A DNA stretch of 64,000 bases from Perkinsus olseni (lineage: Eukaryota; Perkinsozoa; Perkinsida; Perkinsidae), in the NCBI GenBank assembly GCA_013115135.1, contig JABANP010000063.1, forward strand, positions 1 through 64,000, given 5' to 3'. Shown here piece by piece: positions 1-11,371 of this stretch (position 1 is its first letter; each line of letters starts with the position of its first letter). A program made the translations under genes and the position numbers. The notes beneath the pieces were generated by a model. It ran no database searches, was not told the DNA's origin, and saw only the letters and a list, made by a program, of their open reading frames with translations.

Positions 1-357
1 TCTCTTCTGTGCTGCAGCTACCGAGTCCCGTGCGATCTGTCTCTGATTTGAGAGAATCCCTAACTCTGAGGGGTGGTGTGGCGCTCCGCTGATAACCATT
101 TTAAGGGCCGGCGAACGAGCTTCAGGCTGAACTGTTCAGCATTGAGCGTGAGAAGGTTCACAGTTCACAACGAGAGAACAGCGGGAAGCGTAATTTTGGA
201 GTAGACTAGCTCCAGACTCAACGCAACAGACTCAAATCTTTCTCACAACGCGTGGAATGGATGTATGGTGCACAAAGCAGTAAAATGAGCCGAATGCAGT
301 TTGAAAGTCATCGAAGGTCGAAGTGAACTTCTCAAGCACCACCGGCATGACGTTGAA
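1..357. other. Left edge, no supported gene
   Basis: The 3' flank of the minus-strand helical-repeat gene. No conserved frame seen. Confidence 0.5.
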
Positions 358-3300
358 TCACTTGGCTGGGCGCAGGTTACCTCCACGTTGCCAGCTCTTA
401 AAAGCATCCCGGTCACTCGTCGTTAGGTTCAACAGACACACGCCTTTCCTATCCGCAATCTTTCCTTGACCCAGTTGCCCCGTTGCGTGACGACGGTTTA
501 TCAAACACCAAACTATTAGGGATACCTCCAGCTCTGATCCCTCAGTGGCAGGATATCTGCCCATCACTGGCTCAATCCTCGTCATCAGCTGGTTCTCCGG
601 TCTCACAGGCACGGTCCTCGCCTCTCCTTCTGCATCGGACGCATTTCCTGCGACCGAACTCTCACTCGAAGGTTCGGAGGGGATCTCTCTGCTCAACATC
701 GCGCCAAATAACCGAGCCGCCTGGAAGAGACACTCGAAATCAGGGGTGTCGGGCTCTTGCTGGGTGATAATCTCCAGAGCACCAATGACCAAGTCCACCA
801 CTGTTTGACTCGATTTGGGTTGACCCTTTACAGGATTCGTTTTGTAATCCCTCAGGGCCTTCTTGACCGTCTCGTCGGCAATAGTAGAGCCAGCGCAGAG
901 GTCCGCGAGCAGGGCGAGTATCCGTCCCAGAGCCTTGGCACCGCCAGTCTTGGCATTGGGTTGAATCTCCGCAACAAGGACCATGTGAACCCTCAGTCTT
1001 GCGAAGTGTCGCGCGCCATTGGCGGATCTGTATTGTAACAAGAGCATCGCTCGACACGCCTGCCTCATTAGCCGGGGGTTGTGCCCGAGCGTGCACCACC
1101 TCTTCAACAGAAGAACAGGTATCCCTGCATACCCAGCATCCAGCAACAACTCCTTATTCAACTGGTTGATGTCGGTACTTTCCTCACCGTCATTCAGACA
1201 CAAGACGGCTGAGGTTTCTAGCATCTCGGCAGCGGTCGCCGGATTGGTGGCGGGAGCCAGAACCTCGAAGCACTGCACGATCGTCTCGAGCTGTTCTCTA
1301 GGAATACCACTGCTCACAGTTGAGCGTGCAGCCACCAACATTGTTCGGCTTTCCAAGCAGCAGTTGACCGTCCGAACAGCAACCTCGGGTGGGACCATGC
1401 CAGTCTGTGCATTCAGAGTTGATACGTCGGAGCCACCATCTCCCGTTATTTCCAACACGTTGTCTGTCACTCTCCTGAGAATATCCAAAGCCATCTCCAT
1501 CGCCTCGAGCACGAGACGTGTGCCGGTGTTCGACATGGGCACTATAGCCTGTAAGACCTGGCAAACTGCTCTGCATATGGATGAGCTCTCAGCCCCATGC
1601 CGTCGATAAGCCTGCCGTATGGCGTGTATCCCCGCTGCTTCGACTACGCTGGTCGCGTAGTCATCAGAGAGCCTTGCCATAACCGCCAAGCATTCGAGTC
1701 CAATAGTCTGGACCTGTCGTTTGGTGACGAAGATGTCCAGCAGTTGACAAACCAACCGTACGTCATGACCGTTTTGGGGGAAGTCGCTAAGGTCATTGAT
1801 CTCATCCGCTCTGCTGCCGTCATCAGCGAAGCCTCGCGGGACATCCTTCAGAGTGAACGGTACCCCGTCCGCCACCGCTGACTCTGGAAGCGCCGTGGAG
1901 TACACGGCAATCAGGGCCAACATGGCACGTACGCTGACTTGCTCAATCCTATATAGCTCCAACGCCTCGCATATGTAGAATATCTGTTCATCTCTTCGGT
2001 GGTCGCTACGGCACGCTCCAAGGATAACCAGACACTGCTCGATGGTCGGAATCGACTCGGACTCTCTACTCGGCCACATGCTGAGGACGAAGTCCACATG
2101 GCAATTTTCTGTTTTCGCCTCCCGGGTTGCAGTCATCGCCAAAACGGCCAGGATCTGCTCGTTGAGGTTGGGCGTCTCCTCGAATGTATGAGGGAGAGCA
2201 AAATACGAAGTGGTGTTCCACAGTGGTACGGATAACTGTTCTCTCATGGTATCGCGCAAGGCGGTCGTATCATAGATTTTCACGCAGGTCCGGAGAGCGT
2301 AATCGAGGACCACCTCGCCCCATTTGGGTCGTGCTTCGTACTTGCCGGAGACACACGAAATGATATTCATGGCGAACCTGATGTAATCCAGGGCCACCGA
2401 GGGCCTCGCCGAGTAGTCGGATTTCTTCGAGCCCAAGTACAGGAACTCAAGCACGTCCTCCCATTGTTGTTTCTCATTCTTTTTATTATCATCCGCCCGA
2501 AAGAGTCCTCCGGATCGACCGTGGACGCCCATGGCTCGATGGCGCGAGAAGAGCGTCCGATAGACCGAGTGGAATTCTCTATAGGGTGGCCGAGGCACTC
2601 TTAAAGGTACGTCGTCCACCGACGGTCCAGTACGAACTCTCGTTTCCTTTTTTTCCTTCTCCGGGACCAATTTCGGTGGCGCCGGGGTACTCGGTGTTTC
2701 TTCTACGTCGGCTTCGGGATCGCCACCGAACACATTACGCAGCCACCCTGTGAAGGTAGAATAGCCTGTGTCTTCCGTCACCTCCTCAGCAGGAGAACGC
2801 TGCGCACGGCTGTGATCGTGCGACGGAGGTACTTCTCTCCTTTCTTTCAGAGTTTGCCGCCGCCTGACCTCACGAAATCCGATAGGAGAGGAGCGGACAG
2901 TAGTATCCCGGCGGCCATCCGCGGCCAATTCAACACGCGGCGCCATAACCGGCTGACTGACGTAGGTGTGAGGTTGGGGCGATGAGATATCAGGTTCAAC
3001 AACCTCGCTATGGGGAGGGTCTCCGTCTACTTGTATGTTTCCTGGGCCGACATCGTAGGCTTTTCCAGTGTCAGCGACTTCATTCAGAAGCGGACTAGGC
3101 TGAGGAACCCCCTCATCGTTGTCCACTGGGTCCGGACGTAGCGGCTGCGATGACGGGGACCGGCACCTCGGAGAAAGCCGCCCACCGCCCATCCACTCGA
3201 ACCTGTTGGTATTTCCCTCGTCGGTCATCGTAAATGGCGGTTGGATAAAAGTGAAGTCACGGCCGCGCTTCACGGTGTCGCACTCGGTCTCTTGAATGGC

Positions 3301-3562
3301 TTTGTAATAGCACTCCAGAACTGCGGTTTTGTCTTTGATGTCGTCATACATCTTCACGAGTGACTCCAGCCTATCGGCATGCCCCACAAGAATCTCCGAG
3401 GCATCGGCCCTAGGCTCGTCCGTCTGAGCGTCTGCGTCAGACACATGTCCGTGTCCTAAAAGAGAAAGACTTCTCGGAAGAAATCGATTACCTCAGTGCT
3501 ATCCTACCTGTTTTCTTGTGTGATGTCTGAGCATCTGCGAAGGGGAGTGGTGGCGGCTCCAT
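358..3562 (-). CDS. Large helical-repeat-like protein, unknown function
   Basis: Two exons are seen: 3508..3562, starting with an ATG that reads MEPPPLPFADAQ, and 358..3455. A 52-nt GT-AG intron joins them in frame, giving about 1050 aa. A start inside the large exon would be a GTG, so the upstream exon is preferred. Roughly the first third is charged, Pro/Ser-rich and probably disordered. The remainder is Leu/Ala/Val-rich with regularly spaced helices and many cysteines, in the style of ARM/HEAT solenoids. I see no catalytic motif and recognise no family. It is the longest uninterrupted exon in the window and carries no frame break. A scaffold or adaptor role is only a guess from the repeat-like composition. 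Confidence 0.75.
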
Positions 3563-4541
3563 CGTGACTGATCACAGAGTGAAGGTGTAAAGTCACGCCA
3601 GTAACATTGCTCTCGGTAACGATACCCACCACGGATCCTCGCGATTTCATAAAATATTGAAGCAAGCCTACATGAGTTAGGGGGAGGGCCTGGCTGCGGC
3701 GCGGTGCTTTGGTCTCTGGCCACCTTCAGCAGGCGTTGTCGCTCAAGATTGATCTCGCCTGGATCACTCTGATCTTGGGCTTGCGCATCGTCTAAAGTAT
3801 GAAATTTGACGATCATGCAAATCTAAACTGAGTTTCACCCTCATGCACTCTCATTCGCTGCTGACGCCTCGCGAGCTGGAGAAGACGCTCCCGCTCGGGA
3901 CTTCGAGTGCTTTCGTCTGTGAATCTCTCTGAAGGACAATCCGTGATGGTGAAACACGATGCTCTCCGTTGAATCACCCGTAACCTGTCGATGCTGTGCT
4001 CGAGCGTGAGCGAGGAGACGCTCTCGCTGAGAGGGGAGGGCTATGGTTGCTGAAGTCGTCATGCTCTAGCTTCCTGCATGTCGGGAAAACGGCTTGCGCG
4101 AGGAAAGTGAGGTGAGCCACGCTCAAAGCTGCGAGGACCGCCTCTCCACCAGAGGATCCTAGACCGGGCCTTGAAAGTTACGGAAACCTTCCCAAGACTA
4201 TTCATCACGATGAATTGACAACCACAACAGAGTTAGCTGGAAGAAACCGAGACGTACAAGCTAGACAGCAGGAAACAGGCTACGATGACGTAATAAGGCC
4301 GAGCCCCAATTTTAGTTCTCTTGGAACATCTCTATGCGGTTCTCGTCCTCGAATCGCTCGATTGTGGCAACATCTGTTTTGGGGATCAAGTGGAACACGG
4401 CCATGCCCACCAAACGCCTGATCCAAAATACCGTCATTCAAGTACGACTTGTGGGGAAGTTGCGCAGTGGGTTGACGAGAGACTACGGTCAATGCTGATG
4501 GTTACCATAGCACTTCTATAGCAGAGGGATCCTGAAGGAGA
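3563..4541. other. Intergenic, no supported gene
   Basis: The gap between the helical-repeat gene and the TTC4-like gene, both on minus. Short open frames on minus (3841..4062 and 3499..3816) overlap the upstream leader of the large gene but show no conserved domain, and they do not splice to it in the right frame. Confidence 0.5.
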
Positions 4542-6000
4542 CTACCTGCCCTTGAGAATTTTTCCCAATCTAATATTCAAGGTATTCAGCTTCACCATCA
4601 CGACGGTGTCATCACTTTCCTCGACATAGCACTCGAGGTACGCCTGGAAGTTGCTGTAGACAAACCTGCGAGGCGCGAGACGGAGCATGAAGCGTGACAG
4701 GAGGGAGTCGAAGCTCACTCCTTCTTGGTGTCCCAGGGCACACAACCCTTATTGGGGAACATATCTTTAGCAATTTGCTTTAGTTTGACGTCTTCTCTTA
4801 CAGACTTCTGCCAGTCTGTCTGCATCACCGAGTCGTACAAGAAGAGTATGGGCCAGAGCAGAAGTCCGCTGGAGTGGTCGAGGACAGGCGTGCATGAACC
4901 GTACTGACTGCAAAAGTCGTATATGACGGGACCAATTGATATAGATCGATCCTGAGAGGGACGAAGCGCCGCCATTGGTGGACCACCACTACGCTTGCCA
5001 ACAGCTGTGCCCAAAGCTGTGGAATGACTCTTACCTCGAGCGCGGAATCCACTTCAGCTGTTTCGCCATGATCTTCTAATTTCTCCTTCTCCCGCCGTTC
5101 CCGAGACTTCTTCAGCTCATCGATAGCCTGCCCCATCACTTTTTGAGAGGTCTTTAGAGTCCGGATCCACCTTCAGTCCGTAACGAGCAAATCTGGAGTT
5201 GCAAATACAACTGTCCTCAGGCTACGAAAAATAATGAGCCTCACTTCGCTGATCTGGCGAAAAGCTTCCAATTCCCGACAGGCGACCGCTCCCCTGTACG
5301 CAGCCTTCACTTGAGTAGGGTCCAAGGACAATGCTTGTTGAGCGTCCGAAATGCATTGGATGTACTTCTTCTGTTTCAGATACGCATGTGCCCGATTCGA
5401 ATGAACCTGGGTGAAACACATTCCATCGCCTCAACTCCCGAAAATCGACAGGTCTCATTGTACGCGATGGACCTACAGCGGGTGATGCTGAGAGCTTACC
5501 GTGGCATCTAGTTTGGAATCTCCGCAGTGAACCGCTAGGGCATTAGTGTAAGCATTGATAGCGCCGTCCAGAAGGCCCGCTTTCATTTGCTCGTTACCCT
5601 CTCTCTTTAAAATTTTCGCATCGCTCCTGCGGGGGCGTTTCCTCGATGAGACTCTAAAAACAGTCACGGTTCCACGGCGCCAGTCTGGCAGTCTTGCTCA
5701 GCGCACCTCCAGCGCCAGGAGATTCGGGTTAGTTTTCATTTCCTCTTCAGTTGGTGTATGTGTCATATAAAGTGGATGAGCCTCCATCTCCTCATCCGTC
5801 CACGTCGGGAGATCCGTTCTAGGGTTGTAGTTAGCCCAAAACTCTTCCTCTTCCGCCTACTTAGAAAATGACTCAGAGAAAACGAAATGACTTAGAGGAG
5901 CACCAACCCGTTGTACTACCTCCATGGCTGCCATCACCCGCGTATTATAGGCGGCCACCTGCTTAGGGTCGTTGAAGTCGGGGGCGGGAATATCAGACAT
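4542..6000 (-). CDS. TTC4/CNS1-like TPR co-chaperone (frame breaks)
   Basis: TTC4/CNS1 proteins bind Hsp90 and Hsp70 through TPR helices and have a C-terminal 'wheel' domain. The start MSDIPAPDFNDPKQ is at 6000, exon 1 is 5920..6000, a 63-nt intron follows, and exon 2 is 5707..5856 (AEEEEFWANYNPRTDLPTW). The next exons carry the TPRs: GNEQMKAGLLDGAINAYTNA, then VHSNRAHAYLKQKKYIQC and DAQQALSLDPTQVKAAYRGA. A charged helix (DELKKSRERREKEK) follows, then the TTC4-type end with LLLWPILFLYDSV and PWDTKKE. Two single-base frame breaks interrupt conserved sequence, at 5597..5599 and 5140..5144. Around 5230 either a 23-29 nt intron or another defect is needed. Family assignment is good; exact protein is not. 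Confidence 0.75.
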
Positions 6001-6239
6001 TCAATCCGTGTAATATGGAACTGCCAAATGTGATTAGCCTCGCAGTCTACGAACACGTCGCTTGTCTTCTCTTGAAATAAGTAGGCGATTGCCTCACATC
6101 AATGATACATAACTCGTCATTCAATGTCAATCAGACATCACAGCTAAAACGTGGTTCGTGAAATCTCGATCTCGGCCTGCCCCCTTCCGACCATGAAGAT
6201 CCCTTATCGCAGGCGCAGACCATCCGTCTCTATCCAGCG

Positions 6240-7599
6240 TCATTCACCTGAGTCCGAAGAGGAAAGCGGATCGCTATCACGGATCAACGCCGCGATGCAC
6301 GGTGCCAACATGTCATTCGACTCCAACCCAGTAGTACTGTTCTGCAGGATTGCCGAAACGGCCTTAGTCGCAGCCGCTACAGCATCCCCCACTCCTCCTC
6401 CGTCCGGTGGAGAGTTCCGCGACATGTATGCTTGATTTGGTGGAGGGCTCCGATACCCATGCGAGGAATTGGGCTCATGACCATAGTGTTGGCGCTGCTG
6501 CATACTCCGTCGCATCCTCTTAGCCTCCGATACGGCTCGGGCAGCCGTTGAGTCAGAGTCGGCGAATCTGAGAGGAATGCACGCTTCCGCCGACCATGTA
6601 CACAACATAGTGGCCAACATCACAGAATTTCGGCCTCAACGATCTAACACGAGCGAGCTGGTTCTGTGCCATGAAGTCTTGAACTACACTACTAAACCAC
6701 ACGGCTGAGCCCTCATTACTAGAACGTACCGAACAGATATGACTGAGCTCTCCTCCATCCTGTAGCGTCCGTTCAGCTCTCGGATCGCAACCTCGGCCGG
6801 CCCCGGTATTTGGTACCTAACATATAGTTGTCTCAACCTCGAAATGTTCCGCCTCCAGTACGTTATAAAGGCACAGGCCTGCCCGCTCTTGCTCTTCCCT
6901 TGCATCAAGTGCACTGATTCAACGTGACCGAAAGGACAAAAGATAGCTATGAGATCGTCTCTATCAACCTAAGGCGCCAATCGTAATAGATGATACTGCG
7001 AAGCCCTCCACATGATCGTACGAAGTCGGGCAGGCCGCCAACGAACAGCTTGCACCCTGCCGTGTGAGTTGGTTGGGAAGGCGTGTGATGTGGCCTCCCT
7101 CCCATCCCAGTCGAGACCGGTGGACCAGGGGAATGGATGTACGGTGCCGATCGTCTCGCTTGTGATTTCGCGTACCTATGACAGTGAATAAACTACGTCT
7201 ACCTGACATGGGTTCTTCCTGCAGCAGTCTACATCCACCTACTTCACAACGACTGTATCTCTGTCCTGTGTCCTCAGTTTACCAGCCATATGCATGGCTG
7301 CTATGGCTCGTTCGCAGGACTCTACACAATTTCAAAAGCATAACCGCCCACGCCGCCATCGAATCGCGGACTACCCGTATCGTAGTACTTCACGAACGCT
7401 GAGCTCTGCCCGCTCCTCGACCGGCCGCCGGACATGAGATAAACTTCGTTTATCGTCCCTAACAACTAGTGCTTCACGAGAGCGGTTATGCCTCTCCAAT
7501 TTTCCCAGTACTACCGTATTCTTTAAAGCGTGAGTAGATCTCATCTTCCGTAGCATCAGGAGGCAAATTGCCGACGAAGAGTTTGAAGTCAGAGCTCAT
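6240..7599 (-). CDS. RNA-binding protein with two RRM domains
   Basis: Starts at an ATG (7599) with MSSDFKLFVGNLPPDATEDE, an RNP2-bearing RRM1. After a short intron it continues NEVYLMSGGRSRSGQSSAFV, the RNP1 half. A Pro/His/Ser linker leads to RRM2 (CKLFVGGLPDF, then DLIAIFCPFGHVES, GKSKSGQACAFITY and AEVAIRELNGRYRM). The last exon is low complexity (Gln/His/Asn-rich, RSPPPNQAYMSRNS) and ends SSSDSGE. Introns are as short as 45 nt and join in frame without defects. The arrangement recalls CELF/Bruno-type regulators of splicing and translation, but only two RRMs are visible, so the subfamily is open. Confidence 0.75.
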
Positions 7600-8130
7600 C
7601 AACGTGAGTGGAATAAAGGCAACCTCTTCGTGACAAAAAAAACTTGGGAGGCCACGAGGGCTTACGCACCATTGTGACAAGAGCCACCCAGCGCGAGCTT
7701 ATTGTCTTGAGTTTGTACTGGCTAGGGTCACAATGGCTAATACCGGCCTCGCCGTTTCGTAACGTCGAACCCGCACGGATCTTGAGAACGCAACAGCGAT
7801 ACAGTAGTGCGAATAAACGGGTACACTCGCATGTCTGCAATCACGGACGTTCGGTAAGAAATCAACATGTAGGTAGCTTTTCTGGAGGAATGCGATAGGG
7901 AGTTCAAGATGCATGACATGCACATGGAAGACACGATGATGCACATAATTACGAACGTTGCGATCACCTCGTGTAACATCCTCAGACGAGCCCAGAGTGA
8001 AGCGACAGAAGGTAAACTAAACGACACCTGCACTTACAGCAGGACAATGTACTTTTCTTGAGAGTTGCGCTCGCATCAAGAACTAGCATCGACTGCTAGA
8101 ACTCGAACTGCACCTAAAATGACACTCACC
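7600..8130. other. Intergenic, nothing recognised
   Basis: The region upstream of the RRM gene holds only short unconserved frames on both strands. It presumably contains the RRM-gene promoter and the 3' end of the next minus-strand gene. Confidence 0.4.
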
Positions 8131-9266
8131 TTAGATTTGAGCAACAGCCGCTACGACCCAATAGTAAGTTACCTCTGGGCCTGCGAACGCAGAACGGGTC
8201 TTATGGACGCCTGAAGGGAACGGGACAAGGTGAACACGCGGATCCCTGTGAGCGACACGCGAATCAGCCCGCGCTAAGAGGCGAGCTGGACTGCGCACCT
8301 GTTTTTCAATAAGTTGTAGGTGGTCTCTATTGGGGGCGGAGGCAGAACGCAAGTGCTCATAATCGACGTTCTGATAGTAAGAAATGGGGATCGGCGGAAG
8401 ATGCGTCCGCAACGGATACCTTATTAAGCTGTCGAGTTTCTCTCTCCTCGTCGGGGCAAAAGATAACCCCGGGAATTTGCCCCTTCGACACGTCAGTTGC
8501 CTCGTGCGACTCCAACCCACCCGTGAAGGTGAACGTCACTCCGCCCTGCCGCAAGCGAAACCGAATGGGAAATCGTTTGTCAAAAAAATTTGTCAAATCC
8601 ACCGAATCGCAGAATGGAAATGAGCCGAGAGTGACAGTGTGCCCTACCTCGGTGACAAACCGTTCACCTGCGCTTCCGCTCGCTAGAGAGATGCAATTAG
8701 ACTCGTCCTGAGATGAGCGACTCGGGAAGATTCGCTATAGAAATGCCCGAGCCAGGGGACACCCATTTTACACTTATTGGATATTCCACGTTCAACGTGT
8801 ACCAAGTGTTCTCGAAGATCGCGACAGGTTTCTTCAATAGTAAGTTCTTGGTCGGCTTCAACTTAGATTTACTCTTGCCCAGTGACGCTGAGATGAGCAT
8901 ACGCAACGTAATCTTGAATTCCGCCGCACTCCCAGTATGCCGGTATCCCACTCGGCGGGAGCTCACTTCTGCCCTTAGATAGAACACGCCCGACAATGCC
9001 TGTGCCCTCCACGAACGTGAATGCCACGGGAACCTACCACGGCATCAATGGTACGAGACACGAAGGGGACGTCCGCGATCACCCACCTTGCTCGTGCGGC
9101 TTGTGAACATCTCGAAGCCAATAATAGACACTGGGAAGTTAGTTTGAAAAGAAACAGAGTGATTCCTGAATTCACAATTCGCCATCGCGGCCCCAGTAAA
9201 ATTGCCGAGCATTCCCGCATTCTGAGAAAAAGCGTCCGAGCAAAGGACGAAAAGAACGAGGCGCAT
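8131..9266 (-). CDS. Putative secreted protein, unknown family
   Basis: A likely start at 9266 reads MRLVLFVLCSDAFSQ, a short hydrophobic signal-peptide-like segment. Further exons on the same strand read GVFYLRAEVSSRRVGYRHTG through ENTWYTLNVEYPISVKWVSP (about 8710..8985), then MDLTNFFDKRFPIRF through IPGVIFCPDEERE (about 8420..8602), then DYEHLRSASAPNRDHLQL. The alternation of short beta-type segments suggests an extracellular beta-rich protein. Splice joins and the 3' end are not resolved, and I recognise no family. An overlapping frame starting MRVGLAALCASFFSS also looks hydrophobic, so the start is uncertain. Confidence 0.45.
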
Positions 9267-9964
9267 AGTGCTGCGAGGCCGACGCGCATGCTCCAAGTTA
9301 ACGCTTAATCTTACTCTTTGCCTTCCTCCAACGACAAGCCATCGAATCGCACGGGACCCGAGAATCTGAGAGGTACCCCGCGGCGGCTGTCAGTTACCAA
9401 GGAGCACGCCACCTTCTGGCAATCAGAACCTCGTCACCCAGCTCGGAGCAGCAAGATTGGCCGCATAGCCGCGACATGCATATAGCATGCCTGGAAGGCC
9501 CTCGCCGGCTGAGCAAGAGAGACTCAACGGAAGCCCGATGCTCCCCAGGCAAATTCATATCGGCGACCCTTGCCGTAGAGAGTGCGATCCCCTATCTCGC
9601 CACGATTGACCCCGATGCCGGCCATCCCTGCAACGGGTAATACCTATTGCGTTTCTCTTGTGCATAGGAAAACGTATCAGACATTGTGATCACACCAAGG
9701 CAACTGAAGACTGCCGAGGCAAACGAACGATTCCTCCTCTATGCTCAGGGCGGATGAAGAGGCGTGCACTACTTCTGAAGAGACCAGGAGAGTCATCAGC
9801 CTTTCGAAAGCGCTGGGTCACAAAAGAGCACTTGAGCAACGTTCCCCTTATGATGGAGCACTAGTGCTCTATTGACTACTCTAACTATTTAGCGACTCGT
9901 TAGCATCGGGTGCTATTTCTCAAGGTGCTCTATTGATTGGGAGCCGAAAGAAGAGGCACCGGAG
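9267..9964. other. Intergenic before the repeat array
   Basis: No supported gene. A short direct repeat, TGCTCTATTGA, occurs near 9866 and again near 9930, just before the tandem array. An open frame on plus (9658..9864) has no recognisable similarity. Confidence 0.5.
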
Positions 9965-11231
9965 CAGCGCGAAACGGGTGAAGTACAAAATCCAAGGGAA
10001 AGGTACAAAATCCAAGGAAGCGCGTGCGGCAGGGAGGCAAAATCAACAGAAAAAAACCCTGAACTGCGGGTGAAGGCAGGAACGGCAAACCAGAAACCCC
10101 TCCCGAAACCGGACAGGGCAACCCGATCCCGGAACTGTTACACAGGGCAACCAGAAACCCGAACTGTTGCCCAGGTAAACCAGACCCCCGAAAACGCTTC
10201 CTTGGATTTCGTACCTCTCCCTTGGATTTTGGGAATTACCCAGCGCGGGGTGAAGTACAAAATCCAAGGGAAAGGTACAAAATCCAAGGAAGCGCGTGCG
10301 GCAGGGAGGCAAAATCAACAGAAAAAAACCCTGAACTGCGGGTGAAGGCAGGAACGGCAAACCAGAAACCCCTCCCGAAACCGGACAGGGCAACCCGATC
10401 CCGGAACTGTTACACAGGGCAACCAGAAACCCGAACTGTTGCCCAGGTAAACCAGACCCCCGAAAACGCTTCCTTGGATTTCGTACCTCTCCCTTGGATT
10501 TTTGGGAATTACCCAGCGCGGGGTGAAGTACAAAATCCAAGGGAAAAGGTACAAAATCCAAGGAAGCGCGTGCGGCAGGGAGGCAAAAATCAACAGAAAA
10601 AAACCCTGAACTGCGGGTGAAGGCAGGAACGGCAAACCAGAAACCCCTCCCGAAACCGGACAGGGCAACCCGATCCCGGAACTGTTACACAGGGCAACCA
10701 GAAACCCGAACTGTTGCCCAGGTAAACCAGACCCCGAAAACGCTTCCTTGGATTTCGTACCTCTCCCTTGGATTTTTGGGAATTACCCAGCGCGGGGTGA
10801 AGTACAAAATCCAAGGGAAAGGTACAAAATCCAAGGAAGCGCGTGCGGCAGGGAGGCAAAATCAACAGAAAAAAACCCTGAACTGCGGGTGAAGGCAGGA
10901 ACGGCAAACCAGAAACCCCTCCCGAAACCGGACAGGGCAACCCGATCCCGGAACTGTTACACAGGGCAACCAGAAACCCGAACTGTTGCCCAGGTAAACC
11001 AGACCCCCGAAAACGCTTCCTTGGATTTTCGTACCTCTCCCTTGGATTTTGGGAATTACCCAGCGCGGGGTGAAGTACAAAAATCCAAGGGAAAGGTACA
11101 AAATCCAAGGAAGCGCGTGCGGCAGGGAGGCAAAATCAACAGAAAAAAACCCTGAACTGCGGGTGAAGGCAGGAACGGCAAACCAGAAACCCCTCCCGAC
11201 CTTGGATTTTGGGAATTACCCAGCGCGAAAC
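9965..11231. repeat. Tandem array, about 273-bp units with inverted arms
   Basis: Four full units and one internally shortened unit lie head to tail. The landmark AAGTACAAAATCC recurs at 9981, 10253, 10526, 10800 and 11073, giving periods of 272, 273, 274 and 273 bp. Units are almost identical, differing mainly by one base in homopolymers. Within each unit the left arm (two CAAAATCCAAGG motifs, ending GGAAGCG) is the near-perfect reverse complement of the right arm (CGCTTCCTTGGATTT through CCCTTGGATTTT) over roughly 36 bp, so every unit could fold into a stem with a loop of about 190 nt. The last unit jumps from the core near 11198 straight to the right arm. The 11-mer CAGCGCGAAAC borders both sides (9965..9975 and 11221..11231). 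The changing period rules out a conserved reading frame. Confidence 0.95.
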
Positions 11232-11371
11232 AGTTGAGGCCCAGGAATTGGGAAACCCCAAGTGAAGCCAAGAATGCAAGGTCCAAGGGTGATGATCATC
11301 ATCGTGCTTGCGTTGCCCTGCGTGTCCATCTCGGAAATTTACTCGGAAAATTTACAGTAGCATTTTTATTC

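Noticed and set aside
740..1609. Several plus- and minus-strand frames overlapping the first large gene
   Set aside because: They are antisense or shifted shadows of the 1050-aa protein, with no splice partners or motifs.
10043..11108. Long open frames of 90-170 codons on both strands inside the tandem array
   Set aside because: The repeat period varies (272, 273, 274, 273), so the frame is not kept between units. The same peptide pieces appear in different frames, as expected for a GC-rich, stop-poor satellite rather than a gene.
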